Source: QYQD01 sp040754095 (lineage in GTDB: Bacteria > Desulfobacterota > QYQD01). Taken from it: a DNA stretch of 64,000 nt. Under the pieces are notes generated by a model that did not search any database, had not been told where the DNA came from, and saw only the letters and a program-made list of their open reading frames with translations. Where the stretch lies: assembly GCA_040754095.1 (NCBI GenBank), contig JBFMFO010000002.1, positions 120,381-184,380 of the forward strand, given 5' to 3'. Below are positions 51,581-60,173 of this stretch, piece by piece (position 1 is the first letter of the stretch; each line of letters begins with the position of its first letter). Made by a program: the position numbers and the translations under genes.

Positions 51581-52826
51581 ATCTCAAAGCAGTCGCCGGT
51601 TCCAGCCTTGAAGCCTGCCATGAAGGATAAAGGGTAGCCAAAAAACTGATAACTATAGCCGCAAATGAAATCAAGGCCACATCCATCGCCTCCACCTTTA
51701 CCGGCAGGGTGGATATGTAATAAACATCGCTGGGCAATTTAATAAACTTATATTTTTTAAGCAGACTCGTGAGGCCAAAGCCACCTATAATTCCAAGTAT
51801 GGTCCCGGCAAAGCCGACGATTACCCCTTCCATGACAAAGATTTTCATGATGCTCTTCCGCGTGGCGCCCATAGACTTTAAGATGGCTATATCCTTGTTT
51901 TTTTCCATAACCACCATTATCAGCGTACTGACAATGTTGAAGGCCGCCACCAGGACAATCAGGGCCAGGATTATGAACATGGCTATCTTTTCCAGTTTCA
52001 AGGCCGAAAAAAGGTTCTTATTCATCTTCATCCAGTCCCTGGTCCAGTAAGGATAACCAAGCTTGTTGTTGATGGCGGCAGCCACCTGGTCGGCCTTATA
52101 GATATCTGCTACCTTTACCTCCAGGCCGGTTATTCTGCCGCCTAAACCCAATAAAGATTGGGCCGCTCTCAGGGATATGAAGGCCATGGAAGAATCATAT
52201 TCAAACATGCCACAATCAAATATAGCGACTACCCTGAAGGTCTCCATCCTGGGTATGACTCCCACAGGTGTAATCATGCCGGTCGGGGACGTAAGCTGCA
52301 CCCGGTCGCCCCTTATCACACCCAGATTTTTGGCCAGTTCCCTGCCGATTATGATACCCGGAGTCCCTTCTGTGTTTCCCCCCGGCGCCTTCTGCCCGGA
52401 AGGAATCTCCAGATTTTCCAATGAACCTTCGACCATATATCGATGCAGGTTGATGACCTTTTGGGATGACTTAAGATCAATTCCTCTTAAGACAACGCCT
52501 GAGGCCCCAAGCTGCGAGCTCAGCATGGCCTGAGAATAGACAAAAGGGGTAGTAGCCACTACCCCTTTTGTCTCTTTTGCCTTTTCCTGCAGCCCTTTTA
52601 CATCCCCAATGGAATCACCATATTTAAGCACCAGGACATGGGCATTAAGGCCCAGTATTTTGCCCTTCAGATCCTCTTCAAAGCCGGTCATAACCGCCAG
52701 AACGACTATCAGGGCCATTACCCCGACCATGACCCCGGCCACGGAAATAAAGGTAATCACCGAGATAAAGGTTTGCTTTCTCTTTGCCTTCAGATAACGA
52801 AGGCCGATAAACCATTCAAAGTTCAT
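51573..52826 (-). CDS. Lipoprotein-releasing permease LolC/E family
   Basis: 417-residue inner-membrane protein with four transmembrane helices: one near the N-terminus (about 22-48) and three at the C-terminus, enclosing a large periplasmic domain. FEWFIGLRYLKAKRKQTFIS and ILKSMGATRKSIMKIFVMEG are typical. A single LolC/E gene beside one lolD fits a homodimeric (LolF-like) exporter in non-enteric proteobacteria, although a paralogue elsewhere cannot be excluded. A 36-bp perfect palindrome lies within the coding sequence (52,538-52,573). Confidence 0.92.
   Translation of the reverse strand: MNFEWFIGLRYLKAKRKQTFISVITFISVAGVMVGVMALIVVLAVMTGFEEDLKGKILGLNAHVLVLKYGDSIGDVKGLQEKAKETKGVVATTPFVYSQAMLSSQLGASGVVLRGIDLKSSQKVINLHRYMVEGSLENLEIPSGQKAPGGNTEGTPGIIIGRELAKNLGVIRGDRVQLTSPTGMITPVGVIPRMETFRVVAIFDCGMFEYDSSMAFISLRAAQSLLGLGGRITGLEVKVADIYKADQVAAAINNKLGYPYWTRDWMKMNKNLFSALKLEKIAMFIILALIVLVAAFNIVSTLIMVVMEKNKDIAILKSMGATRKSIMKIFVMEGVIVGFAGTILGIIGGFGLTSLLKKYKFIKLPSDVYYISTLPVKVEAMDVALISFAAIVISFLATLYPSWQASRLEPATALRYE
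52538..52573. repeat. Perfect 36-bp palindrome inside lolC/E
   Basis: AGACAAAAGGGGTAGT, a 4-base loop AGCC, and the exact inverse ACTACCCCTTTTGTCT: sixteen base pairs without a mismatch. It is translated as KGVVATTPFV in the conserved periplasmic domain. Confidence 0.85.
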
Positions 52827-52854
52827 ATTTAGTCGCAGGCCATAACCTATAAAT

Positions 52855-54360
52855 TTAACGTTCAGGCCGGAGGTGCGGAAATAGAATTACGTCCCGTATA
52901 GAAGGTGAATCCGTAAAAAGCATAACCAGCCGGTCTATCCCGATCCCCTCCCCGGCCGCAGGGGGCATGCCGTACTCCAGGGCCCGGAGAAAATCCTCAT
53001 CCAGGATAGGGACGATTTCCTCGTCCTCATCTGCCGTGTCCCTGTTCATTATCTGTTTAACCAAGCGCTCCCGTTGGTCAACCGGGTCATTCAACTCGGA
53101 AAAGGCATTGGCCATCTCCCGGCCGGCGATAAACAGCTCAAAACGATCCACCACCTCGCTATCCGCCTCATTTTTTCGTGAAAGCGGAGAGACCTCCAGG
53201 GGATAGGCATAGATAAAGGTCGGTTGAATCAGCCTCGGCTCCACCAGATGATCAAAAAGTTTTACGAGCGTCTTGCCGAGGCCGTCTTTTTCACCCAGTT
53301 TAATACCCAGGGAAACGGCATAGGCCCTGGCCCCTGCCTCATCATGAAGAAGCCCATCCTCCAACCCGCCGACTTGCACCAGGGCATCCTTCAGGGCATA
53401 CCTCTTCCACGGGGGGGTGAAGTCTATCTCATAATCCTGGTAAGAAATGACCGGCTGACCACAAATCTTCCCGGCCAGCATGAAAAACATCTCTTCGGTA
53501 AGGGCCATCAGGTCTTCATAGGTGGCATAGGCCTGATAAAATTCCAGCATGGTGAATTCAGGATTGTGCTTGATAGAGATGCCCTCATTACGAAAGTTGC
53601 GATTAATCTCAAAAACCCGTTCAAACCCGCCTACAACCAGGCGTTTCAGATACAACTCCGGGGCAATTCTCAGGTACAGCTCCATATCGAGGGCATTATG
53701 ATAGGTTTTAAAAGGTCTGGCTGTGGCCCCACCAGGAACAGGTTGCATCATCGGCGTCTCAACCTCCAGAAACCCCTTTTCAGTAAGAAAATTCCTCACT
53801 TCCTGGATTATCCGGATGCGTTTCAAAAAGACTTCCCGTACCTCGGGATTGACCATTAAATCGACATACCGCTGGCGATACCGCGTTTCCACGTCCGTAA
53901 GGCCATGGAACTTCTCCGGTAAAGGACGGAGTGATTTGGTCAAAAGGTTTAATTTCCGGGCCAGAATCGTTAATTCGCCGGTTTTAGTCCGGAAAATTGT
54001 CCCTTCAATACCCACAACATCGCCGATATCCAGACGCCTGCACACCTCATAACTTTCACTGCCCAAGACATCCTTACGCAAATAGACCTGAATCTTTCCA
54101 TTCCCGTCCTGGACATGGGTAAAGATACTCTTTCCAAAGTCCCTCAGTGCAATCATCCGGCCGGCTATGACGAACTTCTGATCCTCGCCGGGCAGATCAT
54201 TAACCTGGGCATATTTACATATTATGTCCCCTACCCTGTCCTTGACCCTGAAGTTGTTGGGATAAAGGAGAACTCCCATTTCTTTCAGGTCACTGGCCTT
54301 TTTTTGTCTCTGCTCTATCAGCTTATTAAAATCTTCCACTTTTCGCACCGTATTGAACAA
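52855..54360 (-). CDS. lysS: Lysyl-tRNA synthetase, class II
   Basis: 501-residue class II synthetase. N-terminal OB anticodon-binding domain (about 60-150, IAGRMIALRDFGKSIFTHVQ). Catalytic domain with motif 1 TRYRQRYVDLMVNPEVREVF, motif 2 RVFEINRNFRNEGISIKHNPEF (quoted in parts: RVFEINRNFRNEG, ISIKHNPEF), and motif 3 PAAGEGIGIDRLVMLFTDSP. It is the first gene of the minus-strand run leading into lolC/E-lolD-bamA and lies 53 bp upstream of the next start. A shared transcript with the envelope genes is possible. Confidence 0.97.
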   Translation of the reverse strand: MFNTVRKVEDFNKLIEQRQKKASDLKEMGVLLYPNNFRVKDRVGDIICKYAQVNDLPGEDQKFVIAGRMIALRDFGKSIFTHVQDGNGKIQVYLRKDVLGSESYEVCRRLDIGDVVGIEGTIFRTKTGELTILARKLNLLTKSLRPLPEKFHGLTDVETRYRQRYVDLMVNPEVREVFLKRIRIIQEVRNFLTEKGFLEVETPMMQPVPGGATARPFKTYHNALDMELYLRIAPELYLKRLVVGGFERVFEINRNFRNEGISIKHNPEFTMLEFYQAYATYEDLMALTEEMFFMLAGKICGQPVISYQDYEIDFTPPWKRYALKDALVQVGGLEDGLLHDEAGARAYAVSLGIKLGEKDGLGKTLVKLFDHLVEPRLIQPTFIYAYPLEVSPLSRKNEADSEVVDRFELFIAGREMANAFSELNDPVDQRERLVKQIMNRDTADEDEEIVPILDEDFLRALEYGMPPAAGEGIGIDRLVMLFTDSPSIRDVILFPHLRPER

Positions 54361-54413
54361 AAAAATTAACCGTCAAACACAGATAACTAATTTATTTTCT
54401 TTGAATAGTCAAG

Positions 54414-55058
54414 CTAAATAGAGGCGATATAGCGCAGCCCTTCAAGTAGGACAAAGCGACCCAGGACAACCACTTCACAGGGCATGCTTTTGACAAAGAC
54501 GGTATTTTCAGAAAGGCCGCCGGAGAGGTAAAGCCTGGGTGGTGATCCGGCAAAACGGTAGGCGTTCAGGGCTATGCCCTTGATGAAAGAGGCCACCGCC
54601 TCTTCCGGCCTGGCACCCTGAATAATGGCGTCAAAGATATGACTGAGGCCCAGCACCCCACAGGTCACCGGTAAGTGGGTAGATGGCACGGACATCCGGC
54701 GGTGATCGAGATTATAATATCTCTCCAGTAATTCTATGGTAAACCCCAGGGAGGCCCCGCACTCGGCATTCCATCCCGTGTCCCTGACCTTATCCCCGCT
54801 GAAACTCACAAATTTCAGGTCCCGGCTGCCGCAATCCAGGATGACAAAATCATCCTCTTCAATCACCCTCTTAGCGCCGCGGGCCAGGGCCGTAAGCTCA
54901 TTAACGTAGCGTTCGCCGAACCGCGCCCCATTATGGCCGGTAGCCAACGTAGTACGAAGTTCATAGGATATATCCGTACTGCGCACAATGCGCGGTACAG
55001 GTTCTTTTTCTATATCCCATAATTTTGTATATGATGTGCCAAAATCACCTAATATCAA
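54414..55058 (-). CDS. BadF/HgdC-like activase ATPase (short form)
   Basis: 214 residues of the ASKHA (actin-like ATPase) fold. Phosphate 1 motif LGDFGTSYTKL; phosphate 2 motif FVILDCGSRDLKFVSF; adenosine-region LSGGLSENTVFV. Cys100 in NAECGASLGFTIELLERYY and Cys133 in VTCGVLGLSHIFDAI match in place the two cysteines that bind the dimer-bridging [4Fe-4S] cluster of 2-hydroxyacyl-CoA dehydratase activators. It is about 45 residues shorter than HgdC. No dehydratase or CoA reductase subunits are nearby. It overlaps the cysteine-rich partner by 4 bp. Role unknown; ATP-driven low-potential electron transfer is inferred. Confidence 0.78.
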   Translation of the reverse strand: MILGDFGTSYTKLWDIEKEPVPRIVRSTDISYELRTTLATGHNGARFGERYVNELTALARGAKRVIEEDDFVILDCGSRDLKFVSFSGDKVRDTGWNAECGASLGFTIELLERYYNLDHRRMSVPSTHLPVTCGVLGLSHIFDAIIQGARPEEAVASFIKGIALNAYRFAGSPPRLYLSGGLSENTVFVKSMPCEVVVLGRFVLLEGLRYIASI

Positions 55059-55795
55059 TCTATTGCTCCATTTAATTCAAGAAAAGCCTGAACTTTTGAT
55101 TTGGTGCTGTGTCCCATATATACATCGGCATCCACATATATTCCACAGGGATGTCTCCTGGCCAGATAATAGGCCAAGGCCGTCTTCTGACAAAAAGACT
55201 GGGCAAAGAATACGGTAGGGACATCAGGGTCGGCTATTTTTTCCAACTCTGCATCAGCCGGGGTCTTATTCTCCATACACCTTGTCCAGCCAAAGACATG
55301 GGTGCGCGCCGGAAACAAAGTTAAAATAGAAAAGTCTCTCGGCGGTACGCCCCAGAATCCGGCCACCGGCTCACATCGAACCGGATTATTTTTCATCGCC
55401 TCCGGCTCCAGCACACTCTGCGTTATCATCTCCATTTTTTCCATCAAAGGCAGGCCGCTCTCGCAGACAGGGTTGCCGAAACGCATCTTGTCTTCGTTAC
55501 GTGTCTCAATAACCGGGATATTAAGTTCTGCTTTTAGGATATCAGCAAGATAAAGGGCCCCGCTGCACTTTCCCTCGCCCACATCTATGTAGATGGCATC
55601 CAGGGACATCCTCTTGGCATTGGTCAGGACCGTGCGCAGGATGGCACAATAAACCCGCGGTATATACGAAGCCGTAATCTCAAGGTCGGGTTTTACATGC
55701 AGGGCATCAAGGTCATAAATCTTTGCTCCTTCCCCTTTAAGGCGGGACATGACCTCCCGCGGCGGCATACCCACTATTCCAACATTTCTAATCAT
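55055..55795 (-). CDS. Cysteine-rich partner of the activase, unknown function
   Basis: 246 residues from the ATG at 55,795; upstream codons to 55,834 lack support. Not recognised as a named family. Seven cysteines (50, 77, 111, 141, 173, 202, 217) are spread along it in conserved-looking contexts: VGEGKCSGALYLAD, GNPVCESGLPLME, RCEPVAGFWGVPPRD, HVFGWTRCMENK, FFAQSFCQKTALAYY, RHPCGIYVDADVYMG. An alpha/beta fold is likely. Translation is coupled to the ATPase, so it is probably the electron acceptor or activation target. Archaeal methanogenesis-marker proteins are one comparison to test. Confidence 0.7.
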   Translation of the reverse strand: MIRNVGIVGMPPREVMSRLKGEGAKIYDLDALHVKPDLEITASYIPRVYCAILRTVLTNAKRMSLDAIYIDVGEGKCSGALYLADILKAELNIPVIETRNEDKMRFGNPVCESGLPLMEKMEMITQSVLEPEAMKNNPVRCEPVAGFWGVPPRDFSILTLFPARTHVFGWTRCMENKTPADAELEKIADPDVPTVFFAQSFCQKTALAYYLARRHPCGIYVDADVYMGHSTKSKVQAFLELNGAID

Positions 55796-56230
55796 TAGAC
55801 GATCCCCAAGAATTTCGATCAGAATAATAACCAATAATTAAGAAAAAATAAACAAAAGTTGGTCTGATAGAAAGGATGAAGATGCAGCGAGCGCATTTCC
55901 CGCTGCTTGCCATCCAGGTCCGACCCTGGCAGGCGGCGGGGAGCTTCAATGTCTATCGGCAACCGCACATGGCTGGACACAGATGAGACAAAAAGTGGTT
56001 GATGTTTTGATAACCATATCATATCCTAACTTTTGGCAGCTTTGTCCGGTTAGGTTTTTGCATGTAAGTATTCCTGTAAATCATAAAATAGAATTGACCC
56101 CACATCGTCATTTAGAAATGATTGCGTAAGTGTAACCCCTGTAGGATGTTGACGATATTGCCGATATTATGAGAAGTTATTTAAACCCGAACCTATCTGT
56201 AAAATGCTTGACTAATCCGGGAGTCGTAAG
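55796..56230. other. 435-bp divergent spacer
   Basis: No gene is supported. It contains a shortened TGCATAGCGAG-family repeat at 55,890-55,950 and an AT-rich stretch next to the hybrid kinase. Promoters for the divergent genes must lie here, but I cannot point to them with confidence. Confidence 0.5.
55890..55950. repeat. TGCATAGCGAG-family repeat, shortened copy 3
   Basis: TGCAGCGAGCGCATTTCCCG, CTGCTTGCC and, after a CAGGTCCGACCCTGGCAGG hairpin, CGGCGGGGAGCTTCAATG. It shares both ends with copies 1 and 2, but the middle differs. Confidence 0.6.
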
Positions 56231-58516
56231 ATGAAAGATGAAGATAAGACAAAAGAGCAACTGCTGAATGAATTGCTGGAACTGCACCAGCGGGTATCTG
56301 AACTGGAAGCGTCAGAAGAGAAAAGCAAACGGGCAGAGGAGGCATTACATTTAGTTCACCGAAAGCTACGGGCTAGCTTTGACGCTATCCAGGATATCAT
56401 AAATGTTGTTGATCTTGATTTCAATCTAACCGATGTCAACGAAGTCCTCATAAAAGTGTTTGGCCTGTCCAGCAAAGAATCGGTCCTGGGCCAAAAGTGT
56501 TTCGAGGTCTTGAAGGGCCGGAAGGACATTTGCCCAAGCTGTGCTGTAGCCGAGGCATATCGGACTAAAGCTGCCGCCTATCGAACGTCTACCCCTGAGG
56601 ATGAGGTGTCAACCGGAGGCAGAGTTTTTGAGATATTTGCTTATCCAATTATGGATAAACAGGGAAACCTCTTTGGAGCGGTGGAGTTTGCCAGAGACAT
56701 CACCGAGCGCAAGCGGCAGGAGGAGGCGCTGCGGACAGCCATCAGGACAGCAGAAAATGAGCGGCTCAAAGCCGAATCAATTATCGAAAGCATAGGGGAG
56801 CCGCTGGGCATCATAGATACCGACTTCAGGTTTGTGTATCAGAACAAGATTCACATAAAGGAAAGAGTTGTGCCGAGAGAAGAAGGACCATTATACGTCG
56901 TGAATACCGCATCCCCTTTAAGAGATTCGACCGGGAAAATCGTAGCAGGTGTTGAAATCATAACTGATATTACCAAGTGGAGGCGGGCCGAAGAGGCGTT
57001 GCGAAAGGCCGAAGAAGAAAAAACGATTATTTTGGAAACCATGTCAGAACTTGTAGTGTATGTAGATACTAACATGAAGATTTTATGGGTAAATAGGGCC
57101 GCAGCCGACTCGGCCGGTTTGACAGCCGACGCACTGGTGGGAAGATATTGCTATAAGGTGTGGTTTGAGAATAACGAACCCTGTCAACACTGTCCGGCTA
57201 AAAAAATCCTGGAAACCGGCCAACCACAGGAAGGGGAAACATATAGTCCTGATGGGAGGGTGTGGCATTTTCGAGGTTATCCGGTTAAAGATGGTAACGG
57301 AGAGATCGTAGCGATCGTAGAAGTGGTGCAGGACATCACGGAGCACAAGCGCATGGAGGAAGAAAAAAATAAACTCGAAGTCCAACTCCAGCAAGCCCAG
57401 AAAATGGAGGCCATCGGTACTCTTGCCGGTGGCATCGCCCACGACTTCAATAACCTCCTCATGGGCATTCAGGGATATACGTCTTTGATGTTGCTGCACA
57501 TCAACTCCGATCATGCTCATTTTAAAGATCTCAAGGGGATAGAGGCTGCGATTGAAAAGGGAGCGGATCTTACCAAGCAACTCCTGGGTTTCGCCAGGGG
57601 CGGCAAATACGAGGTAAAAGCGACGGACCCAAATGTGCTCATTGAGAAGAATTTGGGCATGTTTGGCCGCACCAGGAAAGAGATAAGAATTCATAAGAAA
57701 TACCAGAAGGACATCTGGCTAATCGAAGTGGATCAGGGACAGATTGACCAGGTGCTGTTAAACCTCTATGTCAATGCCTGGCAAGCCATGCCCGGTGGAG
57801 GAGACCTCTATATCGAAACAAGCAATGTTGTACTTGACAAAAACTATGCCGGTCCGTTTGGTGTGGAACCCGGCAATTATGTCAAGATATCGCTGACCGA
57901 CACCGGGGTGGGTATGGATGATACCATCCAGAAAAGGATATTTGAGCCTTTTTTTACCACCAGGGAGATGGGCCGGGGAACAGGACTGGGTCTTGCCTCC
58001 GCCTACGGGATTATCAAGAATCATGGCGGCATCATCAATGTTTACAGTGAGAAGGGCAAGGGGGCTACCTTTAGCATCTACCTGCCGGCATCGGAAAAGG
58101 AGATCGAAACAGAAGAAAATAAGCCGGGCGATGATATATTAAGAGGCACAGAGACTGTCCTGCTCATTGATGATGAGGATATGGTTCTTGGTGTTGGCCA
58201 AAAGATTCTCAGGGCAATGGGCTACAAGGTATTGCTGGCCGCATCCGGGAAAGAAGCGGTAGAAGCTTATAAGAAACACAAGGATAAGGTTAATCTGGTT
58301 ATCCTGGATATGATCATGCCGGATATGGGCGGCAGTGAGGTTTATGAGATAATGAAGGAGATTAACCCTGCCGTAAGGGTGCTTCTTTCCAGTGGATACA
58401 GTATAACCGGCCAGGCAGCCGGGATATTGGAACGTGGTTGCGACGGTTTTATCCAGAAACCCTTTGACATCAAAACACTGTCTCATAAGATAAGAGAGAT
58501 TTTGGAGAAGCAATAG
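56231..58516 (+). CDS. PAS hybrid histidine kinase with C-terminal receiver
   Basis: 761 residues, soluble. N-terminal coiled coil (about 5-45), then three PAS domains (about 45-160, 170-265, 270-385). PAS1 and PAS3 each carry C-x10-C-x2-C (CFEVLKGRKDICPSC and CYKVWFENNEPCQHC). HisKA has LAGGIAHDFNNLLMGIQGY (His near 403), the HATPase has DTGVGMD and GRGTGLGLASAYG, and the receiver has VLLIDDEDMVLGV with phospho-Asp in LVILDMIMPDMGG near 692. The cysteines suggest redox or metal sensing. No dedicated output gene is adjacent. Confidence 0.9.
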   Translation: MKDEDKTKEQLLNELLELHQRVSELEASEEKSKRAEEALHLVHRKLRASFDAIQDIINVVDLDFNLTDVNEVLIKVFGLSSKESVLGQKCFEVLKGRKDICPSCAVAEAYRTKAAAYRTSTPEDEVSTGGRVFEIFAYPIMDKQGNLFGAVEFARDITERKRQEEALRTAIRTAENERLKAESIIESIGEPLGIIDTDFRFVYQNKIHIKERVVPREEGPLYVVNTASPLRDSTGKIVAGVEIITDITKWRRAEEALRKAEEEKTIILETMSELVVYVDTNMKILWVNRAAADSAGLTADALVGRYCYKVWFENNEPCQHCPAKKILETGQPQEGETYSPDGRVWHFRGYPVKDGNGEIVAIVEVVQDITEHKRMEEEKNKLEVQLQQAQKMEAIGTLAGGIAHDFNNLLMGIQGYTSLMLLHINSDHAHFKDLKGIEAAIEKGADLTKQLLGFARGGKYEVKATDPNVLIEKNLGMFGRTRKEIRIHKKYQKDIWLIEVDQGQIDQVLLNLYVNAWQAMPGGGDLYIETSNVVLDKNYAGPFGVEPGNYVKISLTDTGVGMDDTIQKRIFEPFFTTREMGRGTGLGLASAYGIIKNHGGIINVYSEKGKGATFSIYLPASEKEIETEENKPGDDILRGTETVLLIDDEDMVLGVGQKILRAMGYKVLLAASGKEAVEAYKKHKDKVNLVILDMIMPDMGGSEVYEIMKEINPAVRVLLSSGYSITGQAAGILERGCDGFIQKPFDIKTLSHKIREILEKQ

Positions 58517-58604
58517 GCTATCGGTGCTCCACCGAAATGATAACTTCCCATATATTACGACAGCATTTGGCCTAAAGTTGTGTCAGTATCAACAGAGTCG
58601 CAAA

Positions 58605-58640
58605 AACCAAAAAGGGCTATCCGCCTTTGGTGGATAGCCC
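58605..58640 (-). terminator. Terminator after tRNA-Gln
   Basis: On the minus strand GGGCTATCC-ACCAAAGGC-GGATAGCCC followed by TTTTTGG. A 9-bp perfect stem with a T-run directly downstream of the tRNA. Confidence 0.85.
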
Positions 58641-58652
58641 TCTGATTTTAAA

Positions 58653-58726
58653 TGGCTGGGGGACGAGGATTCGAACCTCGGTAGACAGATCCAGAGTCTG
58701 CCGTCCTGCCGCTGGACGATCCCCCA
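58653..58726 (-). tRNA. tRNA-Gln (anticodon CTG)
   Basis: 74 nt with CCA encoded. Acceptor TGGGGGA pairs with TCCCCCA. The anticodon loop ACTCTGGATCT presents CTG. The T-loop GGTTCGAATCC is canonical. It is transcribed away from the sigma-54 regulator and ends in a strong terminator. Confidence 0.96.
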
Positions 58727-58823
58727 ACAATCTCAAATAACCATGCCTGATGCCCCGAATAATTAAGAAAAAACCGGATAAAAGTCAAGGGCAAATTGGG
58801 CTCCACTATTTGACGATCCCATC

Positions 58824-60173
58824 TTAATCAGACAGGCCGTAGCGTTTTATCTTCTCGCGGAGGGTCTTGCGATCAATGCCCAGCGCACGGGCTACCTCGG
58901 ACTTGTTACCTTTATAGCGATGCAATACGTGCGCAATATGATTGCGCTCCATATCGACAAGGGCGTAAGAACCGGCAGAGAGTGACGGACTGGAACCCGG
59001 CAACCCGGCATACATAAAATCATGGACGTCTAAGGTAGGCTTTTCGGTCAGAATAACCACACGTTCGAGCGTATTTTCCATCTCCCGCACATTACCCGGC
59101 CAATTATGGTTCATTAATGACTTCAATGCCTCATCAGATATGGAAAGGCCGTCTTTTTTATACTTGGCGCCAAGTCTCTCCAAAAAATACGGGACCAATA
59201 CCGGGATATCCTCCTTGCGCTCCCGAAGGGGAAGGAGACGTAGCGGCATAACATTCAAACGGTAAAAAAGGTCTTCACGAAAGGTCCCGCGCTGCATGGC
59301 CTCATCAAGATTTTTATTGGTAGCCGCAATGATACGTACATCTACTTTGATCTGGCGGTGGCTGCCGACCTTGGATATGGTCTTCTCTTCCACGACCTTA
59401 AGCAACTTAGCCTGGACATCCAGGCTGATATTGGCGATTTCATCAAAAAAGATAGTGCCGCCCTGCGCCATCTCAAATTTGCCGATCTTGGTCGCCTCTG
59501 CGCCCGTAAATGAGCCTTTGACGTGTCCAAAGAGTTCGCTCTCAAAAAGGGTTTCCACCAGCGTCCCGCAATCCACGGCCACAAATGGATTTTTGCTGCG
59601 CTGGCTTATCTCGTGTATCTGCCTGGCTACCAGGCCTTTGCCGGTTCCGCTCTCGCCGGTTATAAGTACGGTGCTGTCCGTGGGCGCCATCAATTCCACC
59701 ATCCGCATGATTATGGACATCGCGTTACTTTGATAAACAATGCGGGCCGTGCCCTCTTTACTCTTAAGCTCCTGCTTCAGATAAATATTCTCCATGGCCA
59801 GGCGCCTGGCGTCCAGCGCCCGTTTTACCAGTATGCGAAGCTCGTCCGGTTCAAAAGGTTTTGGGAAAAAGTCATAGGCCCCGGACTTCATGGCCTCTAC
59901 CGCCAAGGGTATCGTGCCGAAGCCGGAGATGACAATTACCACTGCCTGCGGGTCCTGCTCCTTGATCTGGTTAAGCACCTCCATGCCGCCTAGGTCCGGC
60001 ATCCTCATATCCAGCAGAACCAGGTCAAAGGAAGACTCTTCAAACGCCTTCAGACCGGCCCGGCCGCTGGCAGCCGTGGCCACCTCATACCCTTCCCTGA
60101 AGAGGGCATGATAGCAGCCGTCGCGGATGGCCTCGTCATCGTCCATGATTAATATCTTACCGCGCATTTTCAT
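58824..60173 (-). CDS. Sigma-54-dependent response regulator (NtrC family)
   Basis: 449 residues. Receiver (1-120) with ILIMDDDEAIRDG and phospho-Asp in LVLLDMRMPDLGG near 57; AAA+ domain (about 145-385) with Walker A TGESGTGKGLVA, sigma-54-contact loop GSFTGAEATK (GSFTGA in place of GAFTGA), Walker B GGTIFFDEIANI and arginine-finger region RGTFREDLFYRL; and a Fis-type helix-turn-helix at the C-terminus (EVARALGIDRKTLREKIKRY). It activates sigma-54 promoters when phosphorylated by the overlapping kinase. Start at 60,173, or 60,167 at the second Met. Confidence 0.94.
   Translation of the reverse strand: MKMRGKILIMDDDEAIRDGCYHALFREGYEVATAASGRAGLKAFEESSFDLVLLDMRMPDLGGMEVLNQIKEQDPQAVVIVISGFGTIPLAVEAMKSGAYDFFPKPFEPDELRILVKRALDARRLAMENIYLKQELKSKEGTARIVYQSNAMSIIMRMVELMAPTDSTVLITGESGTGKGLVARQIHEISQRSKNPFVAVDCGTLVETLFESELFGHVKGSFTGAEATKIGKFEMAQGGTIFFDEIANISLDVQAKLLKVVEEKTISKVGSHRQIKVDVRIIAATNKNLDEAMQRGTFREDLFYRLNVMPLRLLPLRERKEDIPVLVPYFLERLGAKYKKDGLSISDEALKSLMNHNWPGNVREMENTLERVVILTEKPTLDVHDFMYAGLPGSSPSLSAGSYALVDMERNHIAHVLHRYKGNKSEVARALGIDRKTLREKIKRYGLSD

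Noticed and set aside
56085..56160. AATTGACCCCAC segment as the end of an IS21-like element
   Set aside because: Only a short resemblance, with no matching opposite end or transposase.
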